Below, one piece after another: positions 11,655 through 25,988 of a stretch of 64,000 bases of DNA. Below the pieces are notes generated by a model, which was not told the DNA's origin, did not search any database, and worked only from the letters and a program-made list of their open reading frames with translations. The stretch is from Citrus sinensis (lineage: Eukaryota; Streptophyta; Magnoliopsida; Sapindales; Rutaceae), in NCBI RefSeq assembly GCF_022201045.2, contig NC_068557.1, forward strand, positions 27,753,501 to 27,817,500. Direction: 5' to 3'. A program made the translations under genes and the position numbers. Position 1 is the first letter of the stretch; every line of letters starts with the position of its first letter.

Positions 11655-14600
11655 AAGACACTTTTTAAACGATTGATTAAAGCACTTTTGTGTTGGTGAT
11701 CTTTTTGCTATAGGCTTTATATACAGCAAATAGGATTATAGGAGTAAGCTTTTGTATTGCTATTACGAGCGAATAATTCAATTCCTTTCAGTTGTCTATA
11801 TGTTTCTGTTCTGGTTTTACTTTGTTGTCACATGACATTACTGGTGTTGTCTATTGCAAATAGCAGAAATACAGATCAGATTATTTATATATGTAGTTAT
11901 ATTGAATTTTTGGCTACAATAGTTGTGCTGTTGTTATCTCCTTATTCAGAAGAGTTTCATCATCATAATGACAAATAGTAGTTGTAGCTTAGCAAGAGTG
12001 CGTGGTGGACAGTTTTAGCAAGCGGCCATTGTCTTTTCTTTTTTATGACATGTGAATTAAGAATTCGGCTAGCTATGATTGTAGAAAGCTCAACTGGGTA
12101 GTTGAAGTGGAAAGTACGGTTTTTTTTTTTTTTTTTTGTGTTTCTGCAATTTGGACTTGTAATACTCAAATTGCGTGAAGCGATGATGCCCACCCAAGTC
12201 AAAGAACACTAATAATCTCTACATAAACATCATTGAATAAATTTAATGGCATGAAAGTTCATGGGTGTTGACTGTTCTATTGTTTGATGTGCTGTGAAAT
12301 GAAACCATGAATGAGTAGGCTTGACTTGTTTTCAGGGCAAGGCGTTGCTGAGAAAGTCCACAATACGCCGCTCTCTGCATAATTTCCGCTATTCATATGA
12401 TCCATATGTATACAAACTTTTTAGATTATTCAACGCTACAAATTGTGTGTATGTGAATCATAACGGCTAAGGCATGCCCTGAGAAAGTTCTGCGATGACT
12501 TACTTTCTCTGCAATGCAATGTATATTAAAACTAACAATACATATAATTTGAAAATATGCCAATCTATCGCTTAATGTGAACTCGTACACATTTCAGCTG
12601 CATCTTTAATTGGTGGGTCAAGCTTAAGCACATGCAATTAGCAAAGACATGTTGTACATAATATTAGTGGGTTGGTGGTGGTTGCAGGATCTGACTCTGG
12701 CGTGACCCCTCTGTTGAGCTCCACCACAGGTTCTTGGAAGCTGATAGGAGGTCTTTTACTTTGCTTCTTCTGGAGAAGTTAAGTGATAAGGTGTTTGATG
12801 GTCCTAATTTTGTACTGTGATGATGCCCCTTGGTTCGCCAAATCCGCGTTTAATGCACTACGCATACAGGACTTTTTTCATTTTCCATGTGCCGAAGAAT
12901 ATCATACGTGCCAATCACCATCATCAACTAGAAGCCTGCAAATTTGATTTTTGATAATTCTCCTGTCTTCTAGTGTTACCATGAAATAGAAAAGTAAGAG
13001 CATGCGCTGTTTGTAACTTTCCAACCTCTTGACTTTTAATATCAAAATATCGTCGTTTCATTACCTGATCAGCTACGTCATTGGTTCAAGTTCCAGAAGA
13101 TCGTTTTCTCCTGAGAACAAAATGGGTACGAGGAACTCAGCATATTCAAAAATTGAAACCCAGATCTCATTTCCTTTCTCTTTTTTTTTTTTTTTTCTAA
13201 TTTTGTTCCGCTTATAATAATAATAGCTAAATGATGGCATGTTGCCTTAGAGCGTGGTTGGAGAAGATATTACCCTGGAGCACTGATTGATACCGCACGG
13301 CGCACGTCAGCCCCACAAAATGCCAAAACGCCGCTCATTCTCCTCGTTTTAAACTTATTCACGAAACCAGATTTTCAACGCAGAAAATGGTTGTCGTTTT
13401 GGCCACTTTGATGGGTTCGCGGGAGGTTTGGGTGGGGCATTCATCATTTGTGTTTGGAAATAAGATTTTTTTTTTTTTAAAGTGTTGTGGGCCTACCGTT
13501 TTACTCCTAAACAAACACGGAGCCTTTTAGCTGTAGCATCATCGAGGTGAGTCGGATTGACTTGGTCAACTTTGTTTTTTTTTTTTTTTTTTTATATGAA
13601 AAAGAATGGTTGAATCGAGAGTGTTGTGTTTCTTTAACTAAACTCTCAATGGATGGGCCTTTCTAACTCTCACCCTGGACTGGGAATTTTGGATTGGATC
13701 GCTAAAGTGTTGTGTTGGGCTGCTTCAGCTTTTGTCCTAGAATATGACTTTTTCAAAATTTTTACTTTGTTAAATTCTCTCATTGTAAGGAACCTTGAGT
13801 CTTTTATTATTATTATTATTAATATTATTAATTCACGCACTCATTAAAGTTCTAATTCAGGACCAGAGTCTCAAGAAGGTCACTTCTTCCAAATTCTAAT
13901 ACAGTTTCATCCTCGCTTCACCCTAAGCACTTTGTTAAATAATAAAAAAATTAATAAATTTTCATAAAATTTAACCATCTGATAGTGTCTAAATTGTGGG
14001 GTACTATATCTCATAGATATTTTGATTATAACGGATAAAAAATTTATATTTATTTGTAAAAGAGAAAACTTTAAATATGATGGACGTGTCTCACCATTCA
14101 TGCACCTGTTTTCATAGACGCGTGTTTTGATCTTATCAATTATAATTGTTACTATAATTAGAAAAAAGAATATATAAAACATTTGGCAGGATTTTATTGA
14201 GCAATATTACCAGGACTGTTTCACTTGAAATTTATTGTATACTCAAATGGCATGAGAGTGTTCATATTGAATATTTGAATTGCGTTTGGCTAAATTACAA
14301 ACCAACGTAATTTGAAGTAATGATAAAACATCGTGAAATTACTCAAAATAAAATCACAAGCTGGGCAGAGCAATGGCATGGAAGGTCTCAAGTATTAGAC
14401 ATGTGCTTGAGACTAGCCTTGTAAATGCCATTTTGGAATTGGAGGAGAATCCCATCAGATTCAAATATGGGGGATATGCAAGCCCCACGTTTGCAAGGTT
14501 ATTCGTCACAGCACTGAGCCATTTGGTCCTCACTACGGACCCAAGAGCTAAGAGAGCAGCCATGGCATCACATTCAAACCAAAAGTAATTAAGAACCAGC

Positions 14601-15938
14601 TCGCTTTTTATGATAAACAAAGACACATCACTCTCTCCTGCGAGAAAATGATATCTAATTTGTAACTAAGCGACGGAAATGTAAATACAAAGGTGCATTC
14701 TTTCAAGTTTTCCATTCACTTTAATTTATACCTTTGGAGCAAAATTAGGAGTATGTTTGGGAATGTTCTAGATTTTTAAATAAGTGATTAAAAATAATAT
14801 GATTGTAAGGTAGAACACTAAAAATTGCCCTTGAAGAAATTAATTATTTCTAAAAATACCATTCTAACAAAATTAAATAAATAAATAATAATTTTTAATT
14901 TTTAAAAGTCAAACAAAACATAAAAACAACCACTAATAAATCGAACTGTCATCGGCCACTGATCTTCACTCCGTGAGAGTGGCCATACGATGATGCCACA
15001 TTTACTATTATATTGAAAATTTATCGATTTACATAATAATAGTATTTTTATAGGACAAAACTAAACAGATGAGTGACACATGTCTAAGATATGTGGCCGC
15101 GTTGCGGTGGCCGCCGCTCTTTGGATGGCATGTGAAGCTTTCTTCCAACGAGAATGCCACCAAAGCTTAGATTAAAAGATTACTGTATTTGCCTGAGACG
15201 GCAGCGATGCAGTGGTTGATAATGACAAAATTTCTCAGTGGCTTTTTTATCAATTTAAAAATATTCATTTGTTTCATTGAAAATATTTTTTTAATAAAAA
15301 TTTGATACATATGAATTTTGTTTACTAATAACAAAATATTTAATTTTTTTTTTATTGTTATGGTAAATATGTACCATTTTGGTCGTTATGTCTATAATCA
15401 ATATAATTTATGATTAATCACCAAAATTATTTAGAAAGTGATTCTGTCATAATCTTGATTCACCAGACATATTAGTAAATTATTTGGAAAGTTGATTAAT
15501 TTGCGAATCTTCATAGTAATTGATTATTTGGGAAGCAATCCAAAACATACCCTAAATTATGCTGTACTGTCCAAAATAAATCACAATGTACTGTTAAAAA
15601 AAAAAAAAAAAAGAGCTTTGAAGTCATTTTCTGGGCGGCAGAGTAGATTCCAAATCTCCAAACAGGACAACTATCTAAATTATTGTAATTAACTCAGCAA
15701 ATAATCATACAATTCATTGCCAATTTGTGGCCTTTGGAACACTTGCTGGGAACCTGATATTACCGCCCTATGCCTCCAAGAAGACAATGTAATATGCCAA
15801 TGAACCTCTAATAATCTATTACCCTTTGTGCTCCCTGGGAATTTCCCTTTCCCTTAAGCCGACCTTTATACGATATCTAGTAACATCTTTAAGTGCTCAT
15901 TTTTTTCTCATCGGAATTACATTCATATATGAATTAAC
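11655..15938. other. Intergenic between BBE-like copies 1 and 2
   Basis: No supported gene in 4.3 kb. There are several long T runs (near 12121, 13181, 13577) and an AT-rich spacer. A block at 14354-14626 is less AT-rich than its surroundings and open on both strands (90 codons on -, 71 on +), but I recognise neither translation. A weak TATA-like TTTATA near 15865 precedes the next gene. Confidence 0.55.
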
Positions 15939-17534
15939 ATGGCTGTTACAAACTTTGAATTACTGTTATTATTGGGTACTCTTTGCATCTCAGGTTTTTC
16001 TGCAACTTCATATTCAACTCAAGTGAGCTTTTTGCAATGCTTTTCCTCAAACTTGCAGCATCCTAATGAAGCTTCCAACGTTTTCCTCACTACTAACAGT
16101 TCTAATTATTCTTCCGTCCTGCAATCCTCCATACGAAACCACAGATTCCTAAACAATTCAACACTAAAACCACAATTTATAATAACTCCAAGCCATGTAT
16201 CCCATATCCAAGCAGCCATCAGGTGCTCCAAGCAAAACGGCCTGCAAGTAAGAGTCCGAAGTGCTGGTCACGACTACGAGGGACTATCTTATGTAGCCGA
16301 TGTTCCTTTTCTTATAATTGATCTTTTCAATCTTCGCTCCATAAGGGTTGACATTGACAATGAAAGTGCATGGGTCGAATCCGGGGCAATACTTGGAGAA
16401 TTATACCACAAGATTGCAGAGAAAAGTAAGCTATACGGCTTCCCTGCGGGCAGCTGTTCAACTGTTGGCGTTGGAGGACACTTCAGCGGGGGTGGATTTG
16501 GCACCATTTTCAGAAAGTATGGTTTAGCAGCCGATAACATAATCGATGCGAAAATAGTTGACGTTAATGGAAAAATCCTGACAAGAAAATCCGTGGGGGA
16601 AGATCTATTTTGGGCCATTCGAGGAGGCGGAGGGGCAAGTTTCGGAGTCATTTTCTCCTGGAAAGTAAAGATTGTTCCTGTGCCCCAAACCGTTACCGTT
16701 TTCAATGTTAGATACACATTGGAGCAAGGTGCAAGCAAGCTTCTTCAGAAATGGCAAAACGTTGCACATGAGCTTGATGAAGACATTTTCCTCCATGCAG
16801 TATTAGAAGTTGCTGATAGTACTACAAGTTCAGCTGGCAGTAACAAAACTGTTCTGGTTTCATTTGGATCTTTATATCTTGGTGGGGTTGAAAAACTAGT
16901 GTCATTGTTACAAGAAAGCTTCCCTCAGCTGGGCCTAATGCGCGAAAACTGCACAGAAATGACTTGGATTCAATCCGTTCTTTATTTTGCCGGCTTTTCA
17001 ACAAAGGATTCTTTGAATGTATTGCTTGATCGGAGTACACAATATAAGGGCTTCTTGAAAGCAAAATCCGATTACTTAACAAAACCCGTGTCCGAAACTG
17101 GATTAGAAGGGCTGTATAGAATTCTCCTGGAAGAAGAGGCACCGGTGCTGATCTTGACACCGTATGGAGGCAGAATGAGTGAGATTTCAGATTCAGAAAT
17201 TGCATTTCCGCACAGGAAAGGTAACATATACGCAATCCAGTACTTGACAAACTGGGATGAAGAAGATGAAACAGAGAAGCACATAAGCTCGATGAGAAGG
17301 CTTTATAAATACATGAAACCTTATGTTTCAAAGGCTCCAAGAGCTGCATATTTGAACTACAGGGATCTTGATTTGGGAAGGAACAACAATGCTGGGAATT
17401 CAAGTTATGCACAAGCATACGTTTGGGGTTTGAAGTATTTCAAGAATAATTTTAAGAGGCTGGTTCGTGTGAAGACTGCAGTTGATCCTGATAACTTTTT
17501 CAGGAACGAACAAAGCATCCCAGTGTTTCCATAG
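15939..17534 (+). CDS. Berberine bridge enzyme-like FAD oxidase, copy 2
   Basis: Second intronless BBE-like gene, 531 residues, signal peptide ending near residue 21. FAD tethers are His111 and Cys173; the disulfide pair is Cys34 and Cys96. It is unusual in three places. The His motif is SAGHDYEG rather than SGGHDYEG. The GGGYG tyrosine is Phe187 (GGGFG). The lysine of KIQY is Ala432 (YAIQY, Gln434 kept). Loss of both the tyrosine and its lysine partner points to a different active-site class from copies 1 and 3. Val176 at the gatekeeper position predicts reaction with oxygen, giving hydrogen peroxide. The BBE domain signatures [10 protein letters not shown] and NFFRNEQSIP are intact, so the gene looks functional. 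The start was chosen because it gives a normal hydrophobic leader. Confidence 0.94.
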   Translation: MAVTNFELLLLLGTLCISGFSATSYSTQVSFLQCFSSNLQHPNEASNVFLTTNSSNYSSVLQSSIRNHRFLNNSTLKPQFIITPSHVSHIQAAIRCSKQNGLQVRVRSAGHDYEGLSYVADVPFLIIDLFNLRSIRVDIDNESAWVESGAILGELYHKIAEKSKLYGFPAGSCSTVGVGGHFSGGGFGTIFRKYGLAADNIIDAKIVDVNGKILTRKSVGEDLFWAIRGGGGASFGVIFSWKVKIVPVPQTVTVFNVRYTLEQGASKLLQKWQNVAHELDEDIFLHAVLEVADSTTSSAGSNKTVLVSFGSLYLGGVEKLVSLLQESFPQLGLMRENCTEMTWIQSVLYFAGFSTKDSLNVLLDRSTQYKGFLKAKSDYLTKPVSETGLEGLYRILLEEEAPVLILTPYGGRMSEISDSEIAFPHRKGNIYAIQYLTNWDEEDETEKHISSMRRLYKYMKPYVSKAPRAAYLNYRDLDLGRNNNAGNSSYAQAYVWGLKYFKNNFKRLVRVKTAVDPDNFFRNEQSIPVFP

Positions 17535-17778
17535 TAAGGAAAGTAAAAGGCAGATAATATTAGGATGATTTGGACATAAGATTCAGAAAATAAAATCTGA
17601 AAATATTTATGTTTCTCTACTTATTCTGATGTCAAATATATAACAATGACCTTGGGGCTTGTTGAGTTAAAACATATGGCAACAATGCTTGTTGGTTACC
17701 ATGTGGACCCAATAGGTTTCTTTGATGCACTTTAATGGAGAAAGGTCATCGCTACTAGGTTACTACCAATTTTATCTA

Positions 17779-18312
17779 GAGTTGGACTATTGGCACTCCT
17801 TTCATCTCCTCATAAAACCCCCCTTTTAGTTATATTTATTTTATTTTCGAAAATGTCCTTTTTCTTTAGATATTTTTTTTTAAGTTCTCAATTTTCATTT
17901 GATTTATTTTATTGTTAAAACTCAAAGTATTATTGTGCTATTTTTTAATTTTTTTTAATTTTACTATTAATCTACACACAAATTAAAAAGTTATATGGGT
18001 GATAAGTTTTTTAGTGTTCATCATTAGCTGAAATAACACATATTTCAAATTATAATTTCAAAGTAATTTTAAGTATAAAAATATTTAATTAATAAGAAAT
18101 CAAAAGAGAACAATAGATTATTCTAAATTTGTACAATTTATTTTAGTTAAATAGGAAATAACGTATATAATTTTTTTTAAAATGATTGATTATGAATTAA
18201 GTAATTTGCTGAAAAAATTCTATATGTGTTCAATTTTCAATTGTCTTTAATTGTAATTTTATTTAAAATGGGGTTTTGTAAGAATAATGTTGGGGTGCCA
18301 ATAGCTCTACTC
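17779..18312. mobile_element. MULE-type MITE, 534 bp, with 9-bp target duplication
   Basis: The ends are inverted copies: GAGTTGGACTATTGGCAC at the left and, reversed, GAGTAGAGCTATTGGCAC at the right, with similarity continuing through AAAACCCC. The element is flanked by a perfect 9-base direct repeat TTTTATCTA at 17770-17778 and 18313-18321. Nine-base target duplications with long inverted repeats are typical of Mutator-like elements. It has no coding capacity and lies about 250 bases downstream of BBE-like copy 2. Confidence 0.85.
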
Positions 18313-18321
18313 TTTTATCTA

Positions 18322-21300
18322 ATGAATGCTGGCCCAAATAATATTGGCCCAATCCATCTCTTAAAATTTCTGCCGAGTCCATTTTGACACACTTAATTAA
18401 ATTTTGTTTATGACGTATACATAAAAACAGAAAAAAATAACAATAATAAAGTGAACCTCAATCATGCAAGAAGAATTTCAGGGGGGGAAAAGAAAAGGAA
18501 AAAGAACAGTAGAGATTCATCGAAATGAAAATGATAGGTACTGTTGAGATGACTCTCTATTTGAACACTTAACCTCTTTTTTTTTTCAGTGAGAGGCCAA
18601 CCCGTTCTTAGAAATTATAACTTATAGTTAAAAAATTACGCTCACTGAGTGAAATTATGACATAAAAGCAAGCCTGCCACCGGTCAAGTATTTAATCAGA
18701 TAATGAAATGAAAGGTAAAAGAAAAGACAAATTAATAAAATCATTGCTGCCACGATTTCAAACAAGAAACGCTAGCTTTACAAATTAATAAGCCAATCGA
18801 CCCAACAGAGCTAGTTTCAATATCGATGATTATCTATTATTATTATTTTGAAAGTCACTAGTGTGCTCCAGATTAATCACTTAATTAGTAATTAATCATC
18901 CGTACGTACTTGTTCATTCTCAATTGATCACTTATTCAGTTATCCTTATCATGTTATGAGTGTGATGAATCCTTGAAGTGCACCATTAATTATACAATTG
19001 ACGACAGTGTGATCCTACTCGCTCAGCCAGCCTGATCCCAATATTATTTTGTCATTTTGATTATAGGAATCCACTGACTGAATTTATCTGCAACAGCTTG
19101 TGATATGATTTCCACGCTAGTGGCAGCAGTTTAAAGTACACTAAAAGATCTAATTAATAATTGGTACGTGTAGTAAATTTCAATCACGATAGTGGTTGAA
19201 TTACAGCACAAACCGAATATATAAGAAAAATTGGTAAGATCCTTGACTATTAGCTAGTGGGGGAGAAAAGTGACCATACACAAGCACAATCTCCAATTTG
19301 CAGAGTTATATTTGTTGTGGAGCTTCAAATTGGAAATTTGGGTCCTATTCATTGCACCATTTTCATTTCAAACGAAGATTGTGCGCCGAGGTAGGTGATT
19401 TGTGTTGAACTAGTTGGCATTGATCAAATGCAAATGCTGGTCCATTTTCTATAATGTTGAAAATGAAATTTAGCCTTACAGATCTCATCGAATGGATTGA
19501 TAATCAACAGTTTGACGGTGAAAAAGACGTGCAGACAAAGCGCATTCAGCGGCGCTTGGACGGAGCGCTGTGCTTGAAGGACGCCAAAGAAAGTCCAGGC
19601 AGGCCATTTGTTTATTGTAAATTTATAAAAGCGGGTCATATTTTTTTTGTGGATTGACTGGACCATTAAACTACAACTCAACTCGTTAGTTCGATAGATG
19701 ACTTTTTCATTTCCCCACATATATGATGTGGTTCCATTCACTCGTATACACCGTCGGGGGAAGGATTTTTCCTAATTATTCGAAAATAAATTCGACTCGC
19801 CTTTATTCAGGCATTTAGATTACATCATAATAAAATTGATTCGGACATTTAGATTGTATTATAATAAAATTAACCTTGGAATACATAACGTTTTTTAGTT
19901 ATTATTTTTTCGGAATTCAAATTCCAATGGTTAGTTAAAGAGTCCCAAAGGCAAGTGAAGCAAATATTTTTTCTTTTAAATTACACTAACAACAACCTAA
20001 TCTCCTCTCCATCTAGGTGAATACCGTTTAGGGGTGTTCGTTTATAAATTTCGCTGATCTACAATTTTGTTGATTATAAATTTTCAATTCAATTCAATCT
20101 ACGAATTAGTGAAATTCAATCCAAATCGAATGTGGATTTAACCTAATCCATATCCAATCCAACATTATGTGGATTGGTTTGCGGACTAAAATTTTTTAAT
20201 TTTTTCCAATCCACAAACTAACTAAATAAAAAAAATTTAAATAAAAATAATTTTACTACCAATAAAAATTAAAATTAAATAAGATTAAAAAAATTAACTA
20301 TTTAAATAAAGTTAGAAAATACCTTCAAAATTTCAAAATATAACACATCAAAAAGAAAAAATCTCATTTGTTTAGATCAATACGTGAAAATTAACTATTT
20401 AGGAAGTTATATTTGTTTATTTAATTTATTTTTGTTTTATATTATTATTGGATAAGATATAATATGATGTTAATATAATTATATTTTAACTTATTTATTT
20501 ATTAGTAAGTACTAATGTCATATTTATAAGTTTTATTTTTTAATTAAATAAATATTTTTTTTTTTGGATTCACAGATTTTTATGGATTTACAAAAGTGAA
20601 TCCACATCTAATTCATCAACTGTGTATTTTTTAATTTTTAATCTAATCCAATCTATCAATCCATAGATTAGATTTTTACGAATCAGATTTTTATGAATTA
20701 GATAGATTGAGCGGATCGAATTGGATTCAGAACACCCCTAATAGAATTTTAGCCCTAAACTACTGTTTGCAACTCAAGATATATTATCAGCTGGCTGTAA
20801 AACAAAACACTAGTGTTGATTGAATATTGCTTAATTGTCTGGGATATCTCTTACTCAAGCGTGATATTTTGTAAAATTTTTTTATCAATATAATAAGAAA
20901 CACAGAGAGGATATATATTACATAAGATTGACATAGTGCTTAGGGTTACCTGTTAAAGTAGTAATCGAAACAGAATCTATTCAAGGCCAATCTTTGTCAA
21001 AGTTCATGGAGCGGGAGCCCCTTTATAAAGAGATATGAGAAGAATTTTTTCACATTGACCCATACTGCATGACATTAAATTTATTTTTATTAACAACTAA
21101 GCTTGATATTTTTCAACAATGTATGGAGAAATAATTAAATTAAAATCTCCACCCAAAAAAAAAGGGCCCACTCACTTTCCCAATATGAAATTGGCACTGC
21201 TTTATTAAACAAGTAATGTTGCCACAATTGTCATAATCAATTTACATAAAAAGTAGATGATTTTCAATCTCGATCCTCTTTCCAACAAGCCTCACTAGTC

Positions 21301-22540
21301 ACTGCCAAGTTCTATCTTTTCATTTCTTTTCAAGCTTCTCTTTAAATATAAAATTTAACTGTTCCTGGAAGTGGCCCGCATTGCTTTACATATATTAATT
21401 AATGTCTTTGCATTGCTTTTTGTCTGTAAGTCAGGACACGTGTGCTATTTGCTTTGGGTGTGTGCTGTAACATAGCAACCTCCGTTTGTCTACGAACATA
21501 ATGATGAAGAGTAGGCCCAGAGATATCAATTTTAATATTTTGTCAAATTATTCCGTCGAAAGTTTTAAATCATGCTCATAGTTTACGTTCTAATTATCTT
21601 ACTTATGGTTGCGGAAACATCATGTAGAAGAAAACTGATGCGTGTTGATATTATGAAGACAAAAGGTAAAAGAAACAAATTGTAGTTTCACTACCGTGAG
21701 ATTTGATGATTAATTTTTTATAACATGTTCTCCCTTCAAATTTATGGCTGATTTATTTTTAGGTTTTAAGCTTTGATGCTCGCAAATATTATCATTAACA
21801 AAATATAATGAATTTTTTTTTGTATGTTAAATCATTTGGTATCCGAAAATCACATTAAATCTTAACTAATCCAAATTCGAGTCTGATAAGACCACTAAAA
21901 CGGTAAAAATTTATATTTTTAAGTCTTGAACCGAGAACCTTAATTAAATTAGAACAGCTCATTATCAACTGATCTACACGTTTATTAGTAAACCTATTTC
22001 ATTTTTTCTTTGTTCATAAATGCATCAAATCAATAAAACATTGTTATCGTTTGAACATAGACTTTATCAAATATTATTATTCTCTCAAACTAAAATCATG
22101 AAACTTGACCTGTGAGTAGACAATAAAACTTAAGCATTTTTTAATCGAGACCAAGACTTTTTAAGTTGCGGTTACTGGTATGGACAAATTTAATGTTGTG
22201 CATGTGAATGAGATTAGGTGTACCAATCCTGAGGACAAAATTATGTTACCCCACTCTATATTGTTTTATTGCACCAAGTTTTAAGTTATAAGTAAAATTT
22301 TGTAAATCCCTTGAGAACTTGTGACAAGTAACAAAAAAAAATTAAGGATTTGATGGAAACACGTGAAAAAGGAATGGAATAAAGCAACCAAAATCCAAGA
22401 ATCATATTTACCACTGTTAAAGGCGGAGTCTCTAGAAGTTGAATCTGCAGGACAATTTACCCCCGAATAATAAGCTACAAATAGCCGAACGTGACGTTAG
22501 GATTAGCTCAAATACACGTTAGACTCATCAGAGAATCGCT
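18322..22540. other. Intergenic between BBE-like copies 2 and 3
   Basis: No supported gene. Contains a terminal-inverted-repeat element at 20028-20741 and, near 21405-21515, a block matching the O-methyltransferase upstream region. Short open frames near 19424-19741 on both strands have no recognisable content. Confidence 0.55.
20028..20741. mobile_element. Non-autonomous DNA element with TTAGGGGTGTTC ends
   Basis: The left end TTAGGGGTGTTC and right end GAACACCCCTAA are perfect 12-base inverted repeats 714 bases apart. The interior is AT-rich with degenerate runs of ATCCAATCCA and AATCAGATTTTTA type motifs near both ends. No coding capacity and no clear target duplication. A similar right end, GACACCCCTAA, occurs near 4571-4581 without a matching left end. 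Superfamily not assigned. Confidence 0.6.
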
Positions 22541-22541
22541 T

Positions 22542-22550
22542 CTATAAATA
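22542..22550 (+). promoter_or_regulatory. TATA box of BBE-like copy 3
   Basis: CTATAAATA lies 66-74 bases before the ATG at 22616, a standard plant spacing. Confidence 0.7.
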
Positions 22551-22591
22551 AGACAACTCAGGCTCTCAGTTATTGAACACAAATCCCATAA

Positions 22592-24223
<1,632 letters not shown>

Positions 24224-25925
24224 AGATTATTGAAGAGTTGGAGCGATGTATGGCTTGATTGGAATAATAGTAGCTTATTTGTATTAGATATAATGTTTGG
24301 CTTTTTAAACATAATAGAAAAATGTTAAGTATATTATATATATATATATATATATCGTGGCTTTAAATGTTGTAGAAATGACATTTAATGTTTCTTTCAA
24401 TATCAACTTTTTTGTCTTGTGTCTCTTTCATTTACAGAAAAATACTTGGGAATTAGGGTATAAGTTGATCGACTTGGTTTTCATTGGTCCGATCCCAGAA
24501 TGTTTTTATTAATTTATTGGAAATTAATGTAAGATGCCGCAACCTTCATACGTTCGTCCCTCCAAAGGCAACAAATAGAGATAATCTAGAGAAGTTGGAG
24601 CCTTTTAAGAATATAATGTTCATGTCCACCTATAATGTGTCATCAGTTTTATCACTACATCGGTAATATTTTTAAATTACTCTTATTGTATGTGGCTATT
24701 TTTTTCACACATTTTTATTTCCTTAAGAAGAAGAAGACGAATAAGTGTTGTTTTTAGATGCAGGCAGATCCATTAGGAACTGAATCATCCTGGAAACTAT
24801 GTTATCATCATGTACATATATCTAGATATGATATAGCGCTATAAAGAGTCCAAATCATCTCTCAACAGAAACTGGCATTAACGCATTTGGCATATTCGAA
24901 TTGAATGCCAAACATGTCAATTTAGATTCATCTCAGTGAGAGAGGAAGGGACATGACGCAGTATTTTACGTATCATGCATGTGCACAGATGGCCGAGGGC
25001 GCCAGATGGTTAGTGAATATCGACACATTGCACTCATGCAAATGTATATTGATACGCTCTTAATTCGTGAAACCGAGCAATATCAAAATTATCACTACTT
25101 CGAGCGAGTGTTTGCTCCAGAGGAAAGAACTGGAAGTTGAGAAATGAGAAAGAAGAAAAGAAGAAGAGTCACAGAGAGGAAGAAAAGCGGTCCATTCATT
25201 TCATGCCTTTACAAAATGACAAAATTCAGCAATATATAACAAGCAATCGAAAATAACCACTTTTGACAGCGCAACAGAAAATGACAGAAAAGAATCCAAA
25301 ACAAAAGCAGCCAATCACAATACTTCCACGGATCATCCTAAACGACGTAGTCTCTTAGCCAGTCTGGAAGTTTCTTGTTTCGTTTGGGCCGTTGATTCTC
25401 TTGCAATGGCTCATGGTGAGCTTCCTCCCTGGGTTGATTGACTGTGGGTTCTCGGTTGAGCTCTTCCACTCGCGCCCCCTCTGATGGATCCAATTTGATA
25501 TATAAATTCGTATCATATATAGTACCGACATTGATAATTAAAGCTCTCAACACACGCATGAACATTTTTTTATATAGCTCTAAACTAAAATCATGATTTG
25601 AAAATACGTATAGATACAGTAGGTTCAGTGAAGATTCTCATCAAAATGACCAGGTTTTAATTGGACAGAGTGGAGTTTATACCATCACATTTATCTTAGG
25701 CATCATTGACTGAGACAAGGAAACGGTTGCAGGAGTACTTTATTTGCCGATTGAGGAGACATAAAGGACAAAGTACACTTCATTTACTGTATATGGGTAT
25801 CATCTTCAGCATCGGAATTATCATTTTGTCTGTTTACACCTACATTCTAGTAGCAAAGCCGTTCAATATACAGTAATGAAGATCTCTGGCTCAGATATTC
25901 TACCCCATCAAGAAAAAACAACTCG
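24224..25925. other. Intergenic between BBE-like copies 3 and 4
   Basis: No host gene supported. Contains an (AT)n run near 24333-24354 and a likely Copia remnant around 25338-25500. A purine-rich stretch lies at 25136-25185. Confidence 0.55.
25338..25500 (-). mobile_element. Possible Ty1-Copia polyprotein fragment (fossil)
   Basis: A short minus-strand reading frame ends RPKRNKKLPDWLRDYVV. That resembles the basic linker between integrase and reverse transcriptase in plant Copia polyproteins. Nothing else of the element is recognisable nearby, so this is at best a small, old, broken fragment. Confidence 0.35.
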
Positions 25926-25934
25926 TATATATAT
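25926..25934 (+). promoter_or_regulatory. Probable TATA box of BBE-like copy 4
   Basis: TATATATAT lies 55-63 bases upstream of the ATG at 25989. Confidence 0.5.
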
Positions 25935-25988
25935 GTACTCAAAATCTCAGCTCAGTCCAGAAAAATCCACAGAAAAAGGAGAGACAAC

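Noticed and set aside
16289-16738. Long minus-strand frame (149 codons) opposite BBE-like copy 2
   Set aside because: It mirrors the conserved FAD-domain coding sequence; similar frames occur opposite the other copies (for example 23179-23418).
16822-17418. 198-codon minus-strand frame opposite BBE-like copy 2
   Set aside because: Antisense shadow of a conserved coding region with no recognisable motif.
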